DNA of 64,000 bases from Sphingomonas quercus (GTDB lineage: Bacteria > Pseudomonadota > Alphaproteobacteria > Sphingomonadales > Sphingomonadaceae): assembly GCF_018863195.1 (NCBI RefSeq), contig NZ_JAHKRT010000003.1, positions 310,001 to 374,000 of the forward strand, written 5' to 3'. Positions within the stretch are counted from its first letter, which is position 1, and every line of letters starts with the position of its first letter. The position numbers and the translations under genes are program-made. The notes beneath the pieces are model-generated. The model made no database searches. It saw only the letters and a program-made list of their open reading frames with translations, and was not told where the DNA came from. Positions 18,505 to 27,309 of this stretch are shown here, piece by piece.

Positions 18505-20826
18505 TTGCTTCATTATCTGATCCGATCGAGAGCCGCGCTCCTTTATGCCAGCGCCCTCGCCTCCACATTGGCTTTCCCGGCCGTTGCCCTGGCCGCGGTC
18601 GATGACGTGGCCGATGCCGCTGCGGATACGGCTGTCGAAAGCGCCGATATCGTCGTGACAGCGCAGCGCCGCGAGGAGCGGCTGCAGGATGTGCCGACGG
18701 CCGTGACGGTGCTCAGTCAGAATCTGTTCAGCGAAGGCGGCGTCGGCCGATCCGCGAACGAGGTGCTGAACCTGGTACCCAATGCGTCCGCCGGCACGCA
18801 GCAGCATGGCCGCCCGCGCTGGTGGATCCGCGGCGTCGGCGCCGGCCAGCAGCAGCTCGACCTCGCCAACCCCGTCGGCTTCTATCTGGACGATGTCTAT
18901 ATCAGCAACGCCAGCGCCACCGGCCTGCCGCTGTTCGATATCGAGCGCGTCGAGGTGTTGCGCGGCCCGCAGGGCACGCTGTGGGGGAAGAACACCACCG
19001 GCGGCGCGATCAACGTTATCTCCAAGCGCCCCAGCCTCGCACCGGGCGACGACGAGAATTATGCGAAGCTCGAATATGGTAGCTTCGACAACAAGATCGC
19101 CGAGGCCGGGATCGGCGCGGTGCTGGCGCCGGATGTGCTGGCGGCGCGCATCTCCGGCCGGTTCGACGATCGCGACGGGCGCTTCAACAATCTTTTCACC
19201 CGCGACAAATCCAGTGCGGTGCGCGACGCGGTGCTGCGCGGGCAGCTGCTGTTCAAGCCGAGCGACAGCCTGGAGGCGCTGCTCAGCGTCCATTATCGCG
19301 ATTACGACACGGACGGCACCTACTGGACGACGACGAGCTATGCCGCCAACGGCGTGGTCCGCAACGGCTATGCTCCGTCCACCAACAAAGACGATGTCAG
19401 CACCAATGCCGGCGAGTTCAGCCGCAACAAGCAGCTTGGCGGATCGCTGCACCTCGACGCCTCGCTCGGCAATCTGACGCTCACCGCGATCACCGGCTAT
19501 GAACGGTTCAAGACGCGCAGCGCCACCGACGGCGATTACACGCCGCTGGAGATTTCGCGCGGCTATACCCGGGCGCGCAGTCGGCAATGGACCCAGGAAT
19601 TGCGACTGGCCTCACCCCAGACGAACCGGCTGAACTGGATCCTCGGCGCCTATTATTTCAACGAGCGGATCATCTCCAACGCCGCGTCGGCAACATTGCC
19701 GGCAGGCTCGGTGGCGGCGCTGCCCGGCTCGACGGCGACGCCGGCCTACAGCCTCACCAGCTATCGCCACAAGGCGGAGAGCGGCGCAGCGTTCGGCAGC
19801 GCCACCTTTGATTTCACCGATGCGTTGAAGCTGACGGTGGGCGCACGCTGGACCCGCGAGACCAAAACGCTCGACTTCGACCGACTCGCGTCGCCCAACG
19901 CGGCGGCCTCCGGCTGGAGCAGCTACACCCATTGGTGGGACAGCTACACCGGCACCTATGGCGGGCCGGGCACCTTTTCCAGCGATCTCAAGCGCACATG
20001 GAACGCCTTCACCTATGACGTGACGCCGTCGTGGAAGATCGACGCCAACAACATGGTCTATTTCAAATTCTCCCATGGCCTGAAGTCGGGCGGCTTCAAT
20101 ACGGCCGCGACATTGCCGGTGGCCTTGACCGCGGTGGCGCCGGAGAAGCTCGATGCATCGGAGATCGGCTACAAGTCGCAATGGTTCGATGGCCGGCTGA
20201 CGTTCAACGTCACCGCGTTCCATTATGGTTATGACGATGTGCAGATCAACGTTGTCGGCCCCAATCCCGGCGCGGTCGGCGGCGCCACTGTCTCCTATCT
20301 GCAGAACGCCGCCAAGGCGCATGTCAACGGCGCCGAGATCGAGATCGCGTCGACCCCGATCGAACGACTGAAGCTCACCGGATCGGTCGGCATCCTCGAC
20401 ACGAAATATGATAAGCTGCAGGTGCTGAACGGCGGCGCCGATCTCTCCGGCGCGCGCTTCGTGCGGGCGCCGAAGCTGACCCTGAACGGCAGCGCCAGCT
20501 ATACTGTGCCGCTGGGCGATGCGGGCAGCATTGAGCTGGCGGCGGACGCACGCTACAACTCGCTCCAATATTATTACATCACGCCGCAGGACACGCTGAA
20601 CCGGCCGGCCCTGAACCAGCCTGGCTACACTATCGCCAATGCGCGAATCAGCTACAGCGCCGCCAATGATCGCTATACCCTGACGGTGTTCGCCAACAAC
20701 CTGTTCGACGTCGATTACCGCAACCACGCCTTGCCCCAGGCCAATCCGGCGCAAGGGATCAATGGCGATGCCGTGCAGTGGGGCGATCCGCGCACCTATG
20801 GCGTCTCTCTGATCGCGCGCTTCTGA
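18505..20826 (+). CDS. TonB-dependent outer-membrane receptor, 773 aa
   Basis: Energy-coupled outer-membrane importer. A signal peptide (about residues 1-31, ending AVALAA) precedes a plug domain (DIVVTAQRREERLQDVPTAV, then RRPRGPQGTLWGKNT-like plug end) and a 22-strand barrel ending YGVSLIARF with the C-terminal Phe. No ATG fits: a TGA lies in frame at 18490, and TTG 18505 follows GGGGA at 5-base spacing. A strong terminator follows. A sigma-54 promoter and the shared activator sites tie it to the sulfur genes that converge on it, so the cargo is probably an organosulfur compound (sulfonate, sulfone or sulfate ester); this is inference. Confidence 0.9.
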   Translation: MLHYLIRSRAALLYASALASTLAFPAVALAAVDDVADAAADTAVESADIVVTAQRREERLQDVPTAVTVLSQNLFSEGGVGRSANEVLNLVPNASAGTQQHGRPRWWIRGVGAGQQQLDLANPVGFYLDDVYISNASATGLPLFDIERVEVLRGPQGTLWGKNTTGGAINVISKRPSLAPGDDENYAKLEYGSFDNKIAEAGIGAVLAPDVLAARISGRFDDRDGRFNNLFTRDKSSAVRDAVLRGQLLFKPSDSLEALLSVHYRDYDTDGTYWTTTSYAANGVVRNGYAPSTNKDDVSTNAGEFSRNKQLGGSLHLDASLGNLTLTAITGYERFKTRSATDGDYTPLEISRGYTRARSRQWTQELRLASPQTNRLNWILGAYYFNERIISNAASATLPAGSVAALPGSTATPAYSLTSYRHKAESGAAFGSATFDFTDALKLTVGARWTRETKTLDFDRLASPNAAASGWSSYTHWWDSYTGTYGGPGTFSSDLKRTWNAFTYDVTPSWKIDANNMVYFKFSHGLKSGGFNTAATLPVALTAVAPEKLDASEIGYKSQWFDGRLTFNVTAFHYGYDDVQINVVGPNPGAVGGATVSYLQNAAKAHVNGAEIEIASTPIERLKLTGSVGILDTKYDKLQVLNGGADLSGARFVRAPKLTLNGSASYTVPLGDAGSIELAADARYNSLQYYYITPQDTLNRPALNQPGYTIANARISYSAANDRYTLTVFANNLFDVDYRNHALPQANPAQGINGDAVQWGDPRTYGVSLIARF

Positions 20827-20839
20827 GCGCATGAGAAAG

Positions 20840-20871
20840 GGCGCCGGCGAAATTCGCCGGCGCCTTTTTTT
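20840..20871 (+). terminator. Rho-independent terminator of the TonB receptor gene
   Basis: An 11-bp perfect stem GGCGCCGGCGA / TCGCCGGCGCC with a 3-base loop is followed by seven T residues. It sits 14 bases past the receptor stop and between convergent transcripts; the minus strand has only a weak T run. Confidence 0.9.
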
Positions 20872-20885
20872 CCCTTCCCGCCGGA

Positions 20886-22046
20886 TTATTCCGCCGCCCT
20901 CAGCAGCGCCGGCGCCTCCCGGCCGAGCAGCGGCAGCACTTCCTCGCCGACCCGATAGGCTTCCTCGAGATGCGGCGTGCCGGCGAGGATGAAGGCGTCC
21001 GCGCCGCGCGCGATCAGCTCGTCGAGCCGCGCCGCGCATTGTTCATAGCTGCCGACGATGCCAAGCGCCGGCCCGCCGCGCAGCAGGTTGAAGCCGCCCC
21101 ACAGGTTGGGCGCGACGATGAGATCCTCATAGCGCCGTGCCTCGCTTGGCCGCAGCGCCTGCTGGCGCGCGGCGCCCACGGAATCGGTGGGCCCGCCCCG
21201 GCTCTGACGGCGGCGCGCCTCGTCAACATTCTCGAAGCCGAGCTTGATGTCACGCCACGCCTCCTCCTCGGTGGCGCGGGCGACGAGATCGACGCGCACG
21301 GCGCATTTCTGCTCGCCGCCGAGCGCCGCCGTACGCTCCTTCACGCGCGCGAACTTGTCGGTGAGCTGGTCGAACGGCTCCAGCCAGGAAAGATAATGAT
21401 CGGCATGCTTCGCCGCCGATTGAAGGGCGGCGTCGGACGAGCCCGAGAACCATATCTCCGGCAGATCCTCCGCCGAGAGCAGCGGCGACAGGCCGCCATC
21501 CCTCACCTGATAGAAGCGGCCATCATAGGTGAAGCCCTCGCCCTTCCACACGCCCTTGAACACGTCGAGGAACTCGGTGGTGCGGCCATAACGGTCGTCG
21601 TGGCTGAAGCTGTCGCCCCACCACAGCTGGGCCGGGCCGCCGCCGCCGGTGATGATGTTGAACACGGTGCGCCCGCCGGTCGCGCGCTGCAGGCTGGCGG
21701 ACAGCCGGGCGGCGTGCACCGGATTGAGGAAGCCCGGCTGGAAGGCGATCATGAACCGAAAGGTCCGCGTCGCCCGCGCCAAGAGCGGCGAGATCACCCA
21801 GGGATCGTCCGTATTGGGAAAGGACGGGATCAGGCCGCCGATGAAGCCCGCGCTCTCCGCCGCGCGCGCGATCTCAGCGAGATGGTCGATATAGCGAAAG
21901 CCATCGTCCCTGCCCTGCCGGTCCAGCCCGGGGGCGACATTGTGGGTGCCGAGGGGTGACCAGTCGCCGCGGTCATAGCCGCCGTGGCGGAGGCTGGAAT
22001 GACAGCCATGGGTCGGCAGGCGCCAGTAGAAGTCGATCGTCATCAC
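20886..22046 (-). CDS. SsuD-like FMNH2-dependent alkanesulfonate monooxygenase
   Basis: LLM-class flavin monooxygenase, 386 aa. It aligns in my memory with SsuD throughout: IDFYWRLPTHGCHSS at the N-terminus, FRFMIAFQPGFLNPVHAAR, the ITGGG loop after FN, IWFSGSSDAALQSAAKHAD, the TDSVG...APNLWGG region and the C-terminal AGTPHLEEAYRVGEEVLPLL. SsuD cleaves the C-S bond of sulfonates with oxygen and reduced FMN, giving sulfite and an aldehyde. It is the last gene of the minus-strand importer operon. An insert near residues 20-45 versus SsuD suggests a different substrate. Gene symbol withheld because true SsuD specificity is not shown. Confidence 0.88.
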   Translation of the reverse strand: MMTIDFYWRLPTHGCHSSLRHGGYDRGDWSPLGTHNVAPGLDRQGRDDGFRYIDHLAEIARAAESAGFIGGLIPSFPNTDDPWVISPLLARATRTFRFMIAFQPGFLNPVHAARLSASLQRATGGRTVFNIITGGGGPAQLWWGDSFSHDDRYGRTTEFLDVFKGVWKGEGFTYDGRFYQVRDGGLSPLLSAEDLPEIWFSGSSDAALQSAAKHADHYLSWLEPFDQLTDKFARVKERTAALGGEQKCAVRVDLVARATEEEAWRDIKLGFENVDEARRRQSRGGPTDSVGAARQQALRPSEARRYEDLIVAPNLWGGFNLLRGGPALGIVGSYEQCAARLDELIARGADAFILAGTPHLEEAYRVGEEVLPLLGREAPALLRAAE

Positions 22047-22056
22047 ACACCTCCGC

Positions 22057-23019
22057 TCAGGCCGCGACAGGCAGGGTTTCGGTCAGCGCGCGGAGGCGCG
22101 GCAGGACGTGCTGGCCGACTTCGTAGGCCTCCTCCAGCGATCCGGGCGCAGTCAGCACGAGATGGCGGATGCCGAGCGCCGCCAGCGCAGCGAGCCGCCC
22201 GGCAACCTCGGCATGATCGCCGACCATCGCCGTCTCGCCGAGCCCGAGGCGGGCGGCGTCGCGATGCGCCTCGTCGGAGAATTGCCGGGAGAGCACCGGC
22301 TGGACCAGCCCGAACGCCACCGTCCGCCCCTCGCGAAGGGCAAGCGCGTCCAGCCCTTCGATCAGGCTGCGCAGCCGCTCGGTCGGCGCCGCGGCGAAGA
22401 GGTGGACATCGGCGGCGCGCGCCGAAAGCGACAGCGCCTCCTCGCTGTCCCCCTGGAGGTACACGCGCGGGAAACGCACGCGGTTCAGCGGTGCGTCGAA
22501 GCCGCCATCCTGAACCTCGAAATATCGCCCCTTGAAGGAGAAGGGGCGCGCCCCGTGCACCCCTCGCGCCACCGCCAGGAATTCCTCGGTGCGGGCGATC
22601 AGCTCATTCTCGTCGACATGATCGCCGTCCCGTGCGCGGGTCTCGGCGTCGGCGGGCTGGGCGATCGCCCAGCCCAGCCGTTCGCGCGTGGCCCGCTGGA
22701 AGCTCACCGCCTGCTTGGCGGCATAGACGGCCGAGCCGACCGAGGCCGGGAATTCCGGGATCAGCGCCAGCCCCGGCGTCTCCCGGGCGAGGGCAGCGGC
22801 GATGATCTGGCTGTCATCGGCCTCCGGCCGATAGGCCACGAAAAGCCCGTCGAACGCGGTCTGCGCCGCCGCCTGGGCGAGCTGGGCATAATAATCATAG
22901 CGAAAGATCGCCGCCGTCCGCACATCGCGGAACAGGCGCGGCCCCTGCTGACGGGCGCGCCGCTCGGCGCGAGCGGGCTCGGCAGCGGGGTCGATCCGCC
23001 AATAGGCGTGGATGGTCAT
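22057..23019 (-). CDS. LLM-class flavin-dependent monooxygenase, 320 aa
   Basis: A second, more divergent SsuD-like flavin monooxygenase (MTIHAYWRIDPAAE at the start, FSFKGRYFEVQDGGF in the middle and APGSLEEAYEVGQHVLPRLR at the end, parallel to its neighbour). ATG 23019 overlaps the nitroreductase stop by four bases (ATGA) and follows AAAGGAA. It is shorter than typical SsuD and lacks the long C-terminal insertion. It probably oxidises another organosulfur compound with reduced flavin supplied by the adjacent nitroreductase; specificity unknown. Confidence 0.82.
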   Translation of the reverse strand: MTIHAYWRIDPAAEPARAERRARQQGPRLFRDVRTAAIFRYDYYAQLAQAAAQTAFDGLFVAYRPEADDSQIIAAALARETPGLALIPEFPASVGSAVYAAKQAVSFQRATRERLGWAIAQPADAETRARDGDHVDENELIARTEEFLAVARGVHGARPFSFKGRYFEVQDGGFDAPLNRVRFPRVYLQGDSEEALSLSARAADVHLFAAAPTERLRSLIEGLDALALREGRTVAFGLVQPVLSRQFSDEAHRDAARLGLGETAMVGDHAEVAGRLAALAALGIRHLVLTAPGSLEEAYEVGQHVLPRLRALTETLPVAA

Positions 23020-23624
23020 GCCGCGTTCCTTTCGTCGGTGAAGGCAGGCTCGCCGATCCGCCCGGCGAACACCGTCTCGTCGAGCGATCGCCGGCCGTTG
23101 GGGCTCTCCGTCTGATGGAAATCGGCGTGAAGCGTATCGAGCCCGCCCAGCCGGCCGAGGGCCACGATCGTCTCGATGGCATAATCTTCGGGGATGGCGA
23201 GCCGGCTCCGCGCCGCGTCGCGGTCGAAGCCGCCGATGCCGTGGCTGTGCCAGCCGAGCAGCAGCGCCTGATGCGCGAAATTCGCCCAGGCCGCGCCGGC
23301 ATCGAAGCTGTGCGAGACATTGTCGACCAGCGCTCGGCGCCGCTCGATATGCCGGGCGGACAGGATCAGCACGAGCGCCGACGCCCGCCCCGCCCACAGC
23401 GCGTTGCGCGGCATGAGCAGGCCGAGGAAGGTCTCCCAGTTCGCATCGCCGTGCCGCGTGATGAGGAAGCGCCAAGGCTGGGCATTGGAGGCAGAGGGCG
23501 CCCAGCGCGCTGCCTCGAACGCGCTTTGCAGCACGGCATCTGGCACCGGCTCGCCGGTGAAGCTGCGGGGGGACCAGCGATCGACGAACAGCGGGTCGAT
23601 CGGATAAGCAGGCTCGCGGGCCAT
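23016..23624 (-). CDS. Nitroreductase-family FMN protein, candidate flavin reductase
   Basis: 202 aa with the FMN-binding motifs of the family (RWSPRSF near the N-terminus, RWAPSASNAQPWRF about residues 40-53) and the C-terminal ALGRLG loop. Nitroreductase-like enzymes reduce flavins or quinones with NAD(P)H. Sitting inside an operon with two FMNH2-consuming monooxygenases, and with no SsuE-type reductase nearby, it likely supplies reduced flavin. It overlaps or abuts both neighbours by 1-4 bases. Confidence 0.82.
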   Translation of the reverse strand: MAREPAYPIDPLFVDRWSPRSFTGEPVPDAVLQSAFEAARWAPSASNAQPWRFLITRHGDANWETFLGLLMPRNALWAGRASALVLILSARHIERRRALVDNVSHSFDAGAAWANFAHQALLLGWHSHGIGGFDRDAARSRLAIPEDYAIETIVALGRLGGLDTLHADFHQTESPNGRRSLDETVFAGRIGEPAFTDERNAA

Positions 23625-24469
23625 CAGCGCTCCTCCCGGCCCGGCAGGCGGACGAGATTGGCGGGATCGGCGGGCCGCGCCGTCAGCTCAGCGAGGATCT
23701 CGTCCTTCAACCGGTGGAGCAGCGGCGCGCTGCGATCGCGCGGATGCGGCAGGTCAACATCGACGATGCGGCGAATGCGCCCCGGATTGGGCGACATGAC
23801 CACCACCCGGTCGCCGAGATACAGCGCCTCCTCGACATCGTGCGTAACCATGATCATCGTCGAGCGCTGCGCCATCCAGATGCGCTGCAGCTCGTTCTGG
23901 ACATGGACGCGGGTCAGCGCATCGAGCGCGCCCAGCGGCTCGTCGAGCAGCAGCAGCTTGGGCTCCGTCACCAGCGCCCGGGCGATTGCGGCGCGTTGCG
24001 CCATGCCGCCCGAAAGCTGGTGCGGATAGGCGGTCTCGAAGCCCTGCAGGTTCACCAGCGCGATATGATCGGCGACGATCTGCGCGCGGCGCGCCTTGGG
24101 CGTATCCGTATTGAGCAGCGCCAGCTCGATATTCTGGCCCAGCGTCATCCACGGGAACAGCCGGTGATCCTGGAATACGATGCCGCGATCCAGGCTGGTG
24201 GTGGCGATGCGTTCGCCGTCGAGGCGGATCTCGCCGCTATATTCGGCATCGAGGCCGACGATCAGGCGCAGCAGCGTCGATTTGCCGCAACCGGAAGCGC
24301 CGACAATGCTGATGAACTCGCCCGGCTTCACGGTGAGGTTGACGCCATCCAGCACGGCACGCGGCGCGCCGGCGATGGTGAAGCTCTTGTCGAGGTCGCT
24401 GATTGTCAGCGCGCCGCGCGCCGCAGCCTTGGCTTCGGCCGGGGGACGGGATCGGACATCCGGGAACAT
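23624..24469 (-). CDS. SsuB-like ABC transporter ATP-binding protein
   Basis: ATPase of a sulfonate/nitrate/taurine-type importer. Walker [11 protein letters not shown]-loop [10 protein letters not shown], signature [10 protein letters not shown], Walker [13 protein letters not shown] and switch His in THDVEEAL are all intact. ATG 24469 is chosen because AGGAGA lies just upstream; the frame is open further but that part is an overlap shadow of the permease gene. 281 aa is normal for the family. It powers the two permeases encoded just before it. Confidence 0.9.
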   Translation of the reverse strand: MFPDVRSRPPAEAKAAARGALTISDLDKSFTIAGAPRAVLDGVNLTVKPGEFISIVGASGCGKSTLLRLIVGLDAEYSGEIRLDGERIATTSLDRGIVFQDHRLFPWMTLGQNIELALLNTDTPKARRAQIVADHIALVNLQGFETAYPHQLSGGMAQRAAIARALVTEPKLLLLDEPLGALDALTRVHVQNELQRIWMAQRSTMIMVTHDVEEALYLGDRVVVMSPNPGRIRRIVDVDLPHPRDRSAPLLHRLKDEILAELTARPADPANLVRLPGREER

Positions 24470-24482
24470 TCGTGTCTCCTGA

Positions 24483-25262
24483 TCAGAGCGGGGACGCCTG
24501 CCAGCGCAGCAGATGCGCGCGCAGGCTGCAGAAGAGCTGGTTGATGGCGAAGCCGAGCAGCGCGGTGGCGATGATCGTGACGAGGATGATGTCGAGCCGC
24601 TGCTGCGTCTGGGCAAGCTGCATCGTCACGCCGAGGCCGCCGCCGACGCCGAGCAGGATCTCGGTCGCGATCGAAGAAATCCAGGCAAAGGCAAAGGCCT
24701 GGGTGACGCCGGTCAGCACAAGTGGCATCGCCGCCGGCAACAGGATTAGGCGGAAGCGCTGGGCGGCGGTGAAGCCGTAGATGCGCCCGACCTCGACATA
24801 GCGCCGCTCGACATGGGCGACGCCCTCATAGCTGTTCAACATCGTCGGGAAGAAGGCCGAGATGCTGACCACGATCAACTCCGATGCCCCCCCGGTGCCG
24901 GCCCACAGACCGATCAGCGGCAGCCAGCCCATCAGCGGAACCTGCCGGATCGCCATCAGCAACGGCCCCAGCACGCGGTCCAGCGGCCGCCAGCAGGCCA
25001 TGGCGACGCCGGTGGCGATGCCCAGCGCACCGCCGATGGCGAGGCCCGACAGGCTGCGTGACAGGGTGGCAAGCATGTCGGAGAAGATGAGGCCGCTCTC
25101 CGCCAGCTCCACGAAGGCGGTGCCGACCGACTGGAGCGGCGCGAAAGCGATCGCGCGCGCGCCGCCGGCGGTGGCCTGCGATTGCCACCAGATCAGCACC
25201 AGCGCCGGCACGACCAGCCCCACGCCGATGCGCAGCCACGGCCGCGAGAGCAGCGCGCTCAT
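24483..25262 (-). CDS. ABC importer permease, sulfonate/taurine type (second)
   Basis: 259 aa with six predicted membrane helices and the binding-protein-dependent permease EAA loop in the region [23 protein letters not shown] 25262 overlaps the stop of the preceding permease gene by four bases. Together with that gene it would make a heterodimeric channel, unusual since SsuC-type systems generally use a homodimer. Confidence 0.88.
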   Translation of the reverse strand: MSALLSRPWLRIGVGLVVPALVLIWWQSQATAGGARAIAFAPLQSVGTAFVELAESGLIFSDMLATLSRSLSGLAIGGALGIATGVAMACWRPLDRVLGPLLMAIRQVPLMGWLPLIGLWAGTGGASELIVVSISAFFPTMLNSYEGVAHVERRYVEVGRIYGFTAAQRFRLILLPAAMPLVLTGVTQAFAFAWISSIATEILLGVGGGLGVTMQLAQTQQRLDIILVTIIATALLGFAINQLFCSLRAHLLRWQASPL

Positions 25263-26011
25263 GCCGTCCTCCACCGGGTCGCGCGACGTTCGACCGCCTT
25301 GGCGCCGCGGTCCAGCGCGAAGCCGATCACGCCGCTCACCACCACGCCGGCCAGCACCACGTCGATGCGGAACATCTGCCGGCCCATCTCCATCATCTGG
25401 CCGATGCCGCTGTCGGCAGCGAGCAGCTCGGCAGCGATCAGCACCACCCATGCGCGGGTCAGCGCCAAGCGCAGCCCGGTCAGCACCGCCGGCACGGTGG
25501 CGGGGATGAGGATGCGCCAGACGAGATCAGGCAGCCGCGTGCGGTAGACGCGCGCCACCTCGAACCACGTCCGCGGCACGCCGCGCACCCCGTCAAAGGT
25601 GGCGAGCGCGATCGGGAAGAAGGCCGCGAGGATGACGATCGCCACCTTGAACGGCTCGTCGATGCCGAGGAAGATCACCAGCATCGGCACGAACGCGATC
25701 ACCGGCACCTGCCACAGCGCCAGAAAGAAGGGTCCGAACGCCGCCTCCGCCCAGCGCGACAGCGCGATCGTGGCACCGAACGCGAGCCCAGCCAGCGCGC
25801 CGATGACATAGCCGAGGCCAAGGCGGAACATGCTCTCGCCGATATGCCGCTCCAGCTCACCGCTGCTGGCCAGCGCGGCCAGCGTGCGGGCCACTTCGCT
25901 CGGCGGCACCAGGACCTGGGCGGGAAAGGCGCCGCTGAGGCAGGCGAGCTGCCAGAGCAGGATCAGCACCAGCGGCGCGGCGACGGCAGCGATGCGGGAT
26001 TGCGGCGTCAT
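25259..26011 (-). CDS. ABC importer permease, sulfonate/taurine type (first)
   Basis: 250 aa, six predicted membrane helices, EAA loop at FEVARVYRTRLPDLVWRILI followed by PATVPAVLTGLRLALTRAW. Its start codon shares an A with the stop codon of the substrate-binding protein gene (TGATG), so translation is coupled. It resembles SsuC/TauC permeases and its neighbour. Confidence 0.88.
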   Translation of the reverse strand: MTPQSRIAAVAAPLVLILLWQLACLSGAFPAQVLVPPSEVARTLAALASSGELERHIGESMFRLGLGYVIGALAGLAFGATIALSRWAEAAFGPFFLALWQVPVIAFVPMLVIFLGIDEPFKVAIVILAAFFPIALATFDGVRGVPRTWFEVARVYRTRLPDLVWRILIPATVPAVLTGLRLALTRAWVVLIAAELLAADSGIGQMMEMGRQMFRIDVVLAGVVVSGVIGFALDRGAKAVERRATRWRTA

Positions 26012-27114
26012 CAGGATTGCGCCCCCGCCGTGGCGGGCTGCTGCCAGAAGCCTTCCAGCTTCAGATCACGCAGGGCCTGCACCACGAAGCGATCGTCGAT
26101 TAGCGCATCCGTGTCGACCTTGCTGCGCACGAGCCCGCGATCGAAGGCATATTGCGCGACCGAGCGATAATGGTCGGCGATGTTCGGGCTGAACAGCGGC
26201 GAGAAGCGATCACGCCACGGGATGCCGGATTCGGCATAGTCCCTCGCGATGATCGCCTCCGGCATCGAGCCGCGCGAGGCGTCACGGATCACCTCGCCCT
26301 TGTTGGCTTCCTGCGACGACCAGGCGGCGGCGCGCACGAAGGCATCGACGACGAGCTGGGTCAGCTCGGGATTGCCCTTCACGAAATCGCCGCGGCCGAA
26401 CAGCTCGGCGCGCATCCGCCAGTCGGCCGGGGCCTCCTTGGTCGACCAGACGATGCGGCCGACGCCCTTCTGTTCGAGCAGCAGCCCGTCGGAGAGCAGG
26501 AAGGCCGCATCGACATTGCCCGAGGCGAGCGCGGCCGGCGTCGCGGCGGGATTGATGTTGACGATCTTGAAGTCGCTGAGCTTCAGGCCATTGGCGTCGA
26601 GCAGCTTGGAGAACGGCAGCTCCCACGGGCGACCGCGGTGCAGCGCGATGCTCTTGCCCTTGAGATCGGCGATGCTCTTCGCGGGCAGCCCGTTGCGAAC
26701 GATCAGGTAGCTGTTCTGCCCCTGCCCCACCGCCGCCACCAGCTTCAGGGGCACGCCGCCCGACACCGCGATGATCGCCGGGAAATCGCCATAGGAGGCG
26801 AAATCAATCCGCTTGCCGGAAAAGCCCTCGTTGATCAGCGGCGCGCCGACCGCCGTCGGCACCGGCGTGAAGGCGAGGGCGACGCCGCGCTTCGCCAGCT
26901 CGTCCTTGAGCCACCCCTGCCGGATGACCACGCCGGTCAGCCCGTTATAGGCCTGCCCGCCCTGATAAGAATAGGCGATGCCGGCGATGGTGATCGTCTT
27001 CGCGCCGCCGGCGTCGCCCCGTCCGCGGAACTGGACGCTGATCGCAGCCAGGATCAACGCCAGCACCGCCGCACCGATCGCCCATGGGCGCCATGACTGT
27101 CTTGCAGGGGCCAC
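26011..27114 (-). CDS. SsuA-like periplasmic substrate-binding protein
   Basis: 367 aa. GTG 27114 follows GAAAGGAA; the frame is open upstream but without a better start. An N-terminal hydrophobic segment (WAIGAAVLALILAAISVQF, about residues 8-26) acts as signal or anchor. The rest is the NMT1/SsuA-type fold with ITIAGIAYSYQGGQ, IDFASYGDFPAIIA and LKGKSIALHRGRPWE. It captures the organosulfur substrate for the two permeases. First gene of the minus-strand operon, transcribed from the sigma-54 promoter at 27141-27155 with a very short leader. Confidence 0.87.
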   Translation of the reverse strand: MAPARQSWRPWAIGAAVLALILAAISVQFRGRGDAGGAKTITIAGIAYSYQGGQAYNGLTGVVIRQGWLKDELAKRGVALAFTPVPTAVGAPLINEGFSGKRIDFASYGDFPAIIAVSGGVPLKLVAAVGQGQNSYLIVRNGLPAKSIADLKGKSIALHRGRPWELPFSKLLDANGLKLSDFKIVNINPAATPAALASGNVDAAFLLSDGLLLEQKGVGRIVWSTKEAPADWRMRAELFGRGDFVKGNPELTQLVVDAFVRAAAWSSQEANKGEVIRDASRGSMPEAIIARDYAESGIPWRDRFSPLFSPNIADHYRSVAQYAFDRGLVRSKVDTDALIDDRFVVQALRDLKLEGFWQQPATAGAQS

Positions 27115-27140
27115 TCGGAATTCCTTTCGGAGACCCCGAT

Positions 27141-27155
27141 GCACTTCGCGTGCCA
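27141..27155 (-). promoter_or_regulatory. Sigma-54 promoter of the importer/monooxygenase operon
   Basis: Read on the minus strand, TGGCACGCGAAGTGC has a perfect -24 element and a -12 element with the invariant GC but G for the first T. The predicted transcript starts near 27129, just before the ribosome site GAAAGGAA and the GTG start at 27114. Confidence 0.65.
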
Positions 27156-27195
27156 AGCGAGATGACGGCCGGGCGGCGGGCCGGCGGCGCGAAAA

Positions 27196-27245
27196 GGCTG
27201 TGCAATTTGAAGCAATGCCGGCCACGGGCTGCGCGAAATCCAACT
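27196..27245 (-). promoter_or_regulatory. Shared tandem activator sites between divergent sigma-54 promoters
   Basis: On the minus strand, TGCTTCAAATTGCACAGCC (27214-27196) and AGTTGGATTTCGCGCAGCC (27245-27227) are offset by 31 bp, as in the pairs at 18342-18391 and 29518-29567. The proximal site ends 41 bp before the minus-strand -24 and lies 31 bp from the plus-strand -24. The distal site touches the first base of the plus-strand promoter. Confidence 0.6.
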
Positions 27246-27259
27246 GGCACGGGCTTTGC
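27245..27259 (+). promoter_or_regulatory. Sigma-54 promoter of the first desulfinase-like gene
   Basis: TGGCACGGGCTTTGC is a perfect match to TGGCAC-N5-TTGC, followed by T. Predicted start near 27271, 39 bases before the ATG at 27310. It may also feed the activator gene at 28419, giving autoregulation. Confidence 0.85.
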
Positions 27260-27309
27260 TACCCAACATCCCCGACAGGCTCTATGAGCGCGAAGCGGAG
27301 ACCGAGCGC

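Noticed and set aside
19612-21039. 475-codon minus-strand frame over the TonB receptor 3' half
   Set aside because: Runs through the receptor barrel, its terminator and the start of the SsuD-like gene. No domain and no start support.
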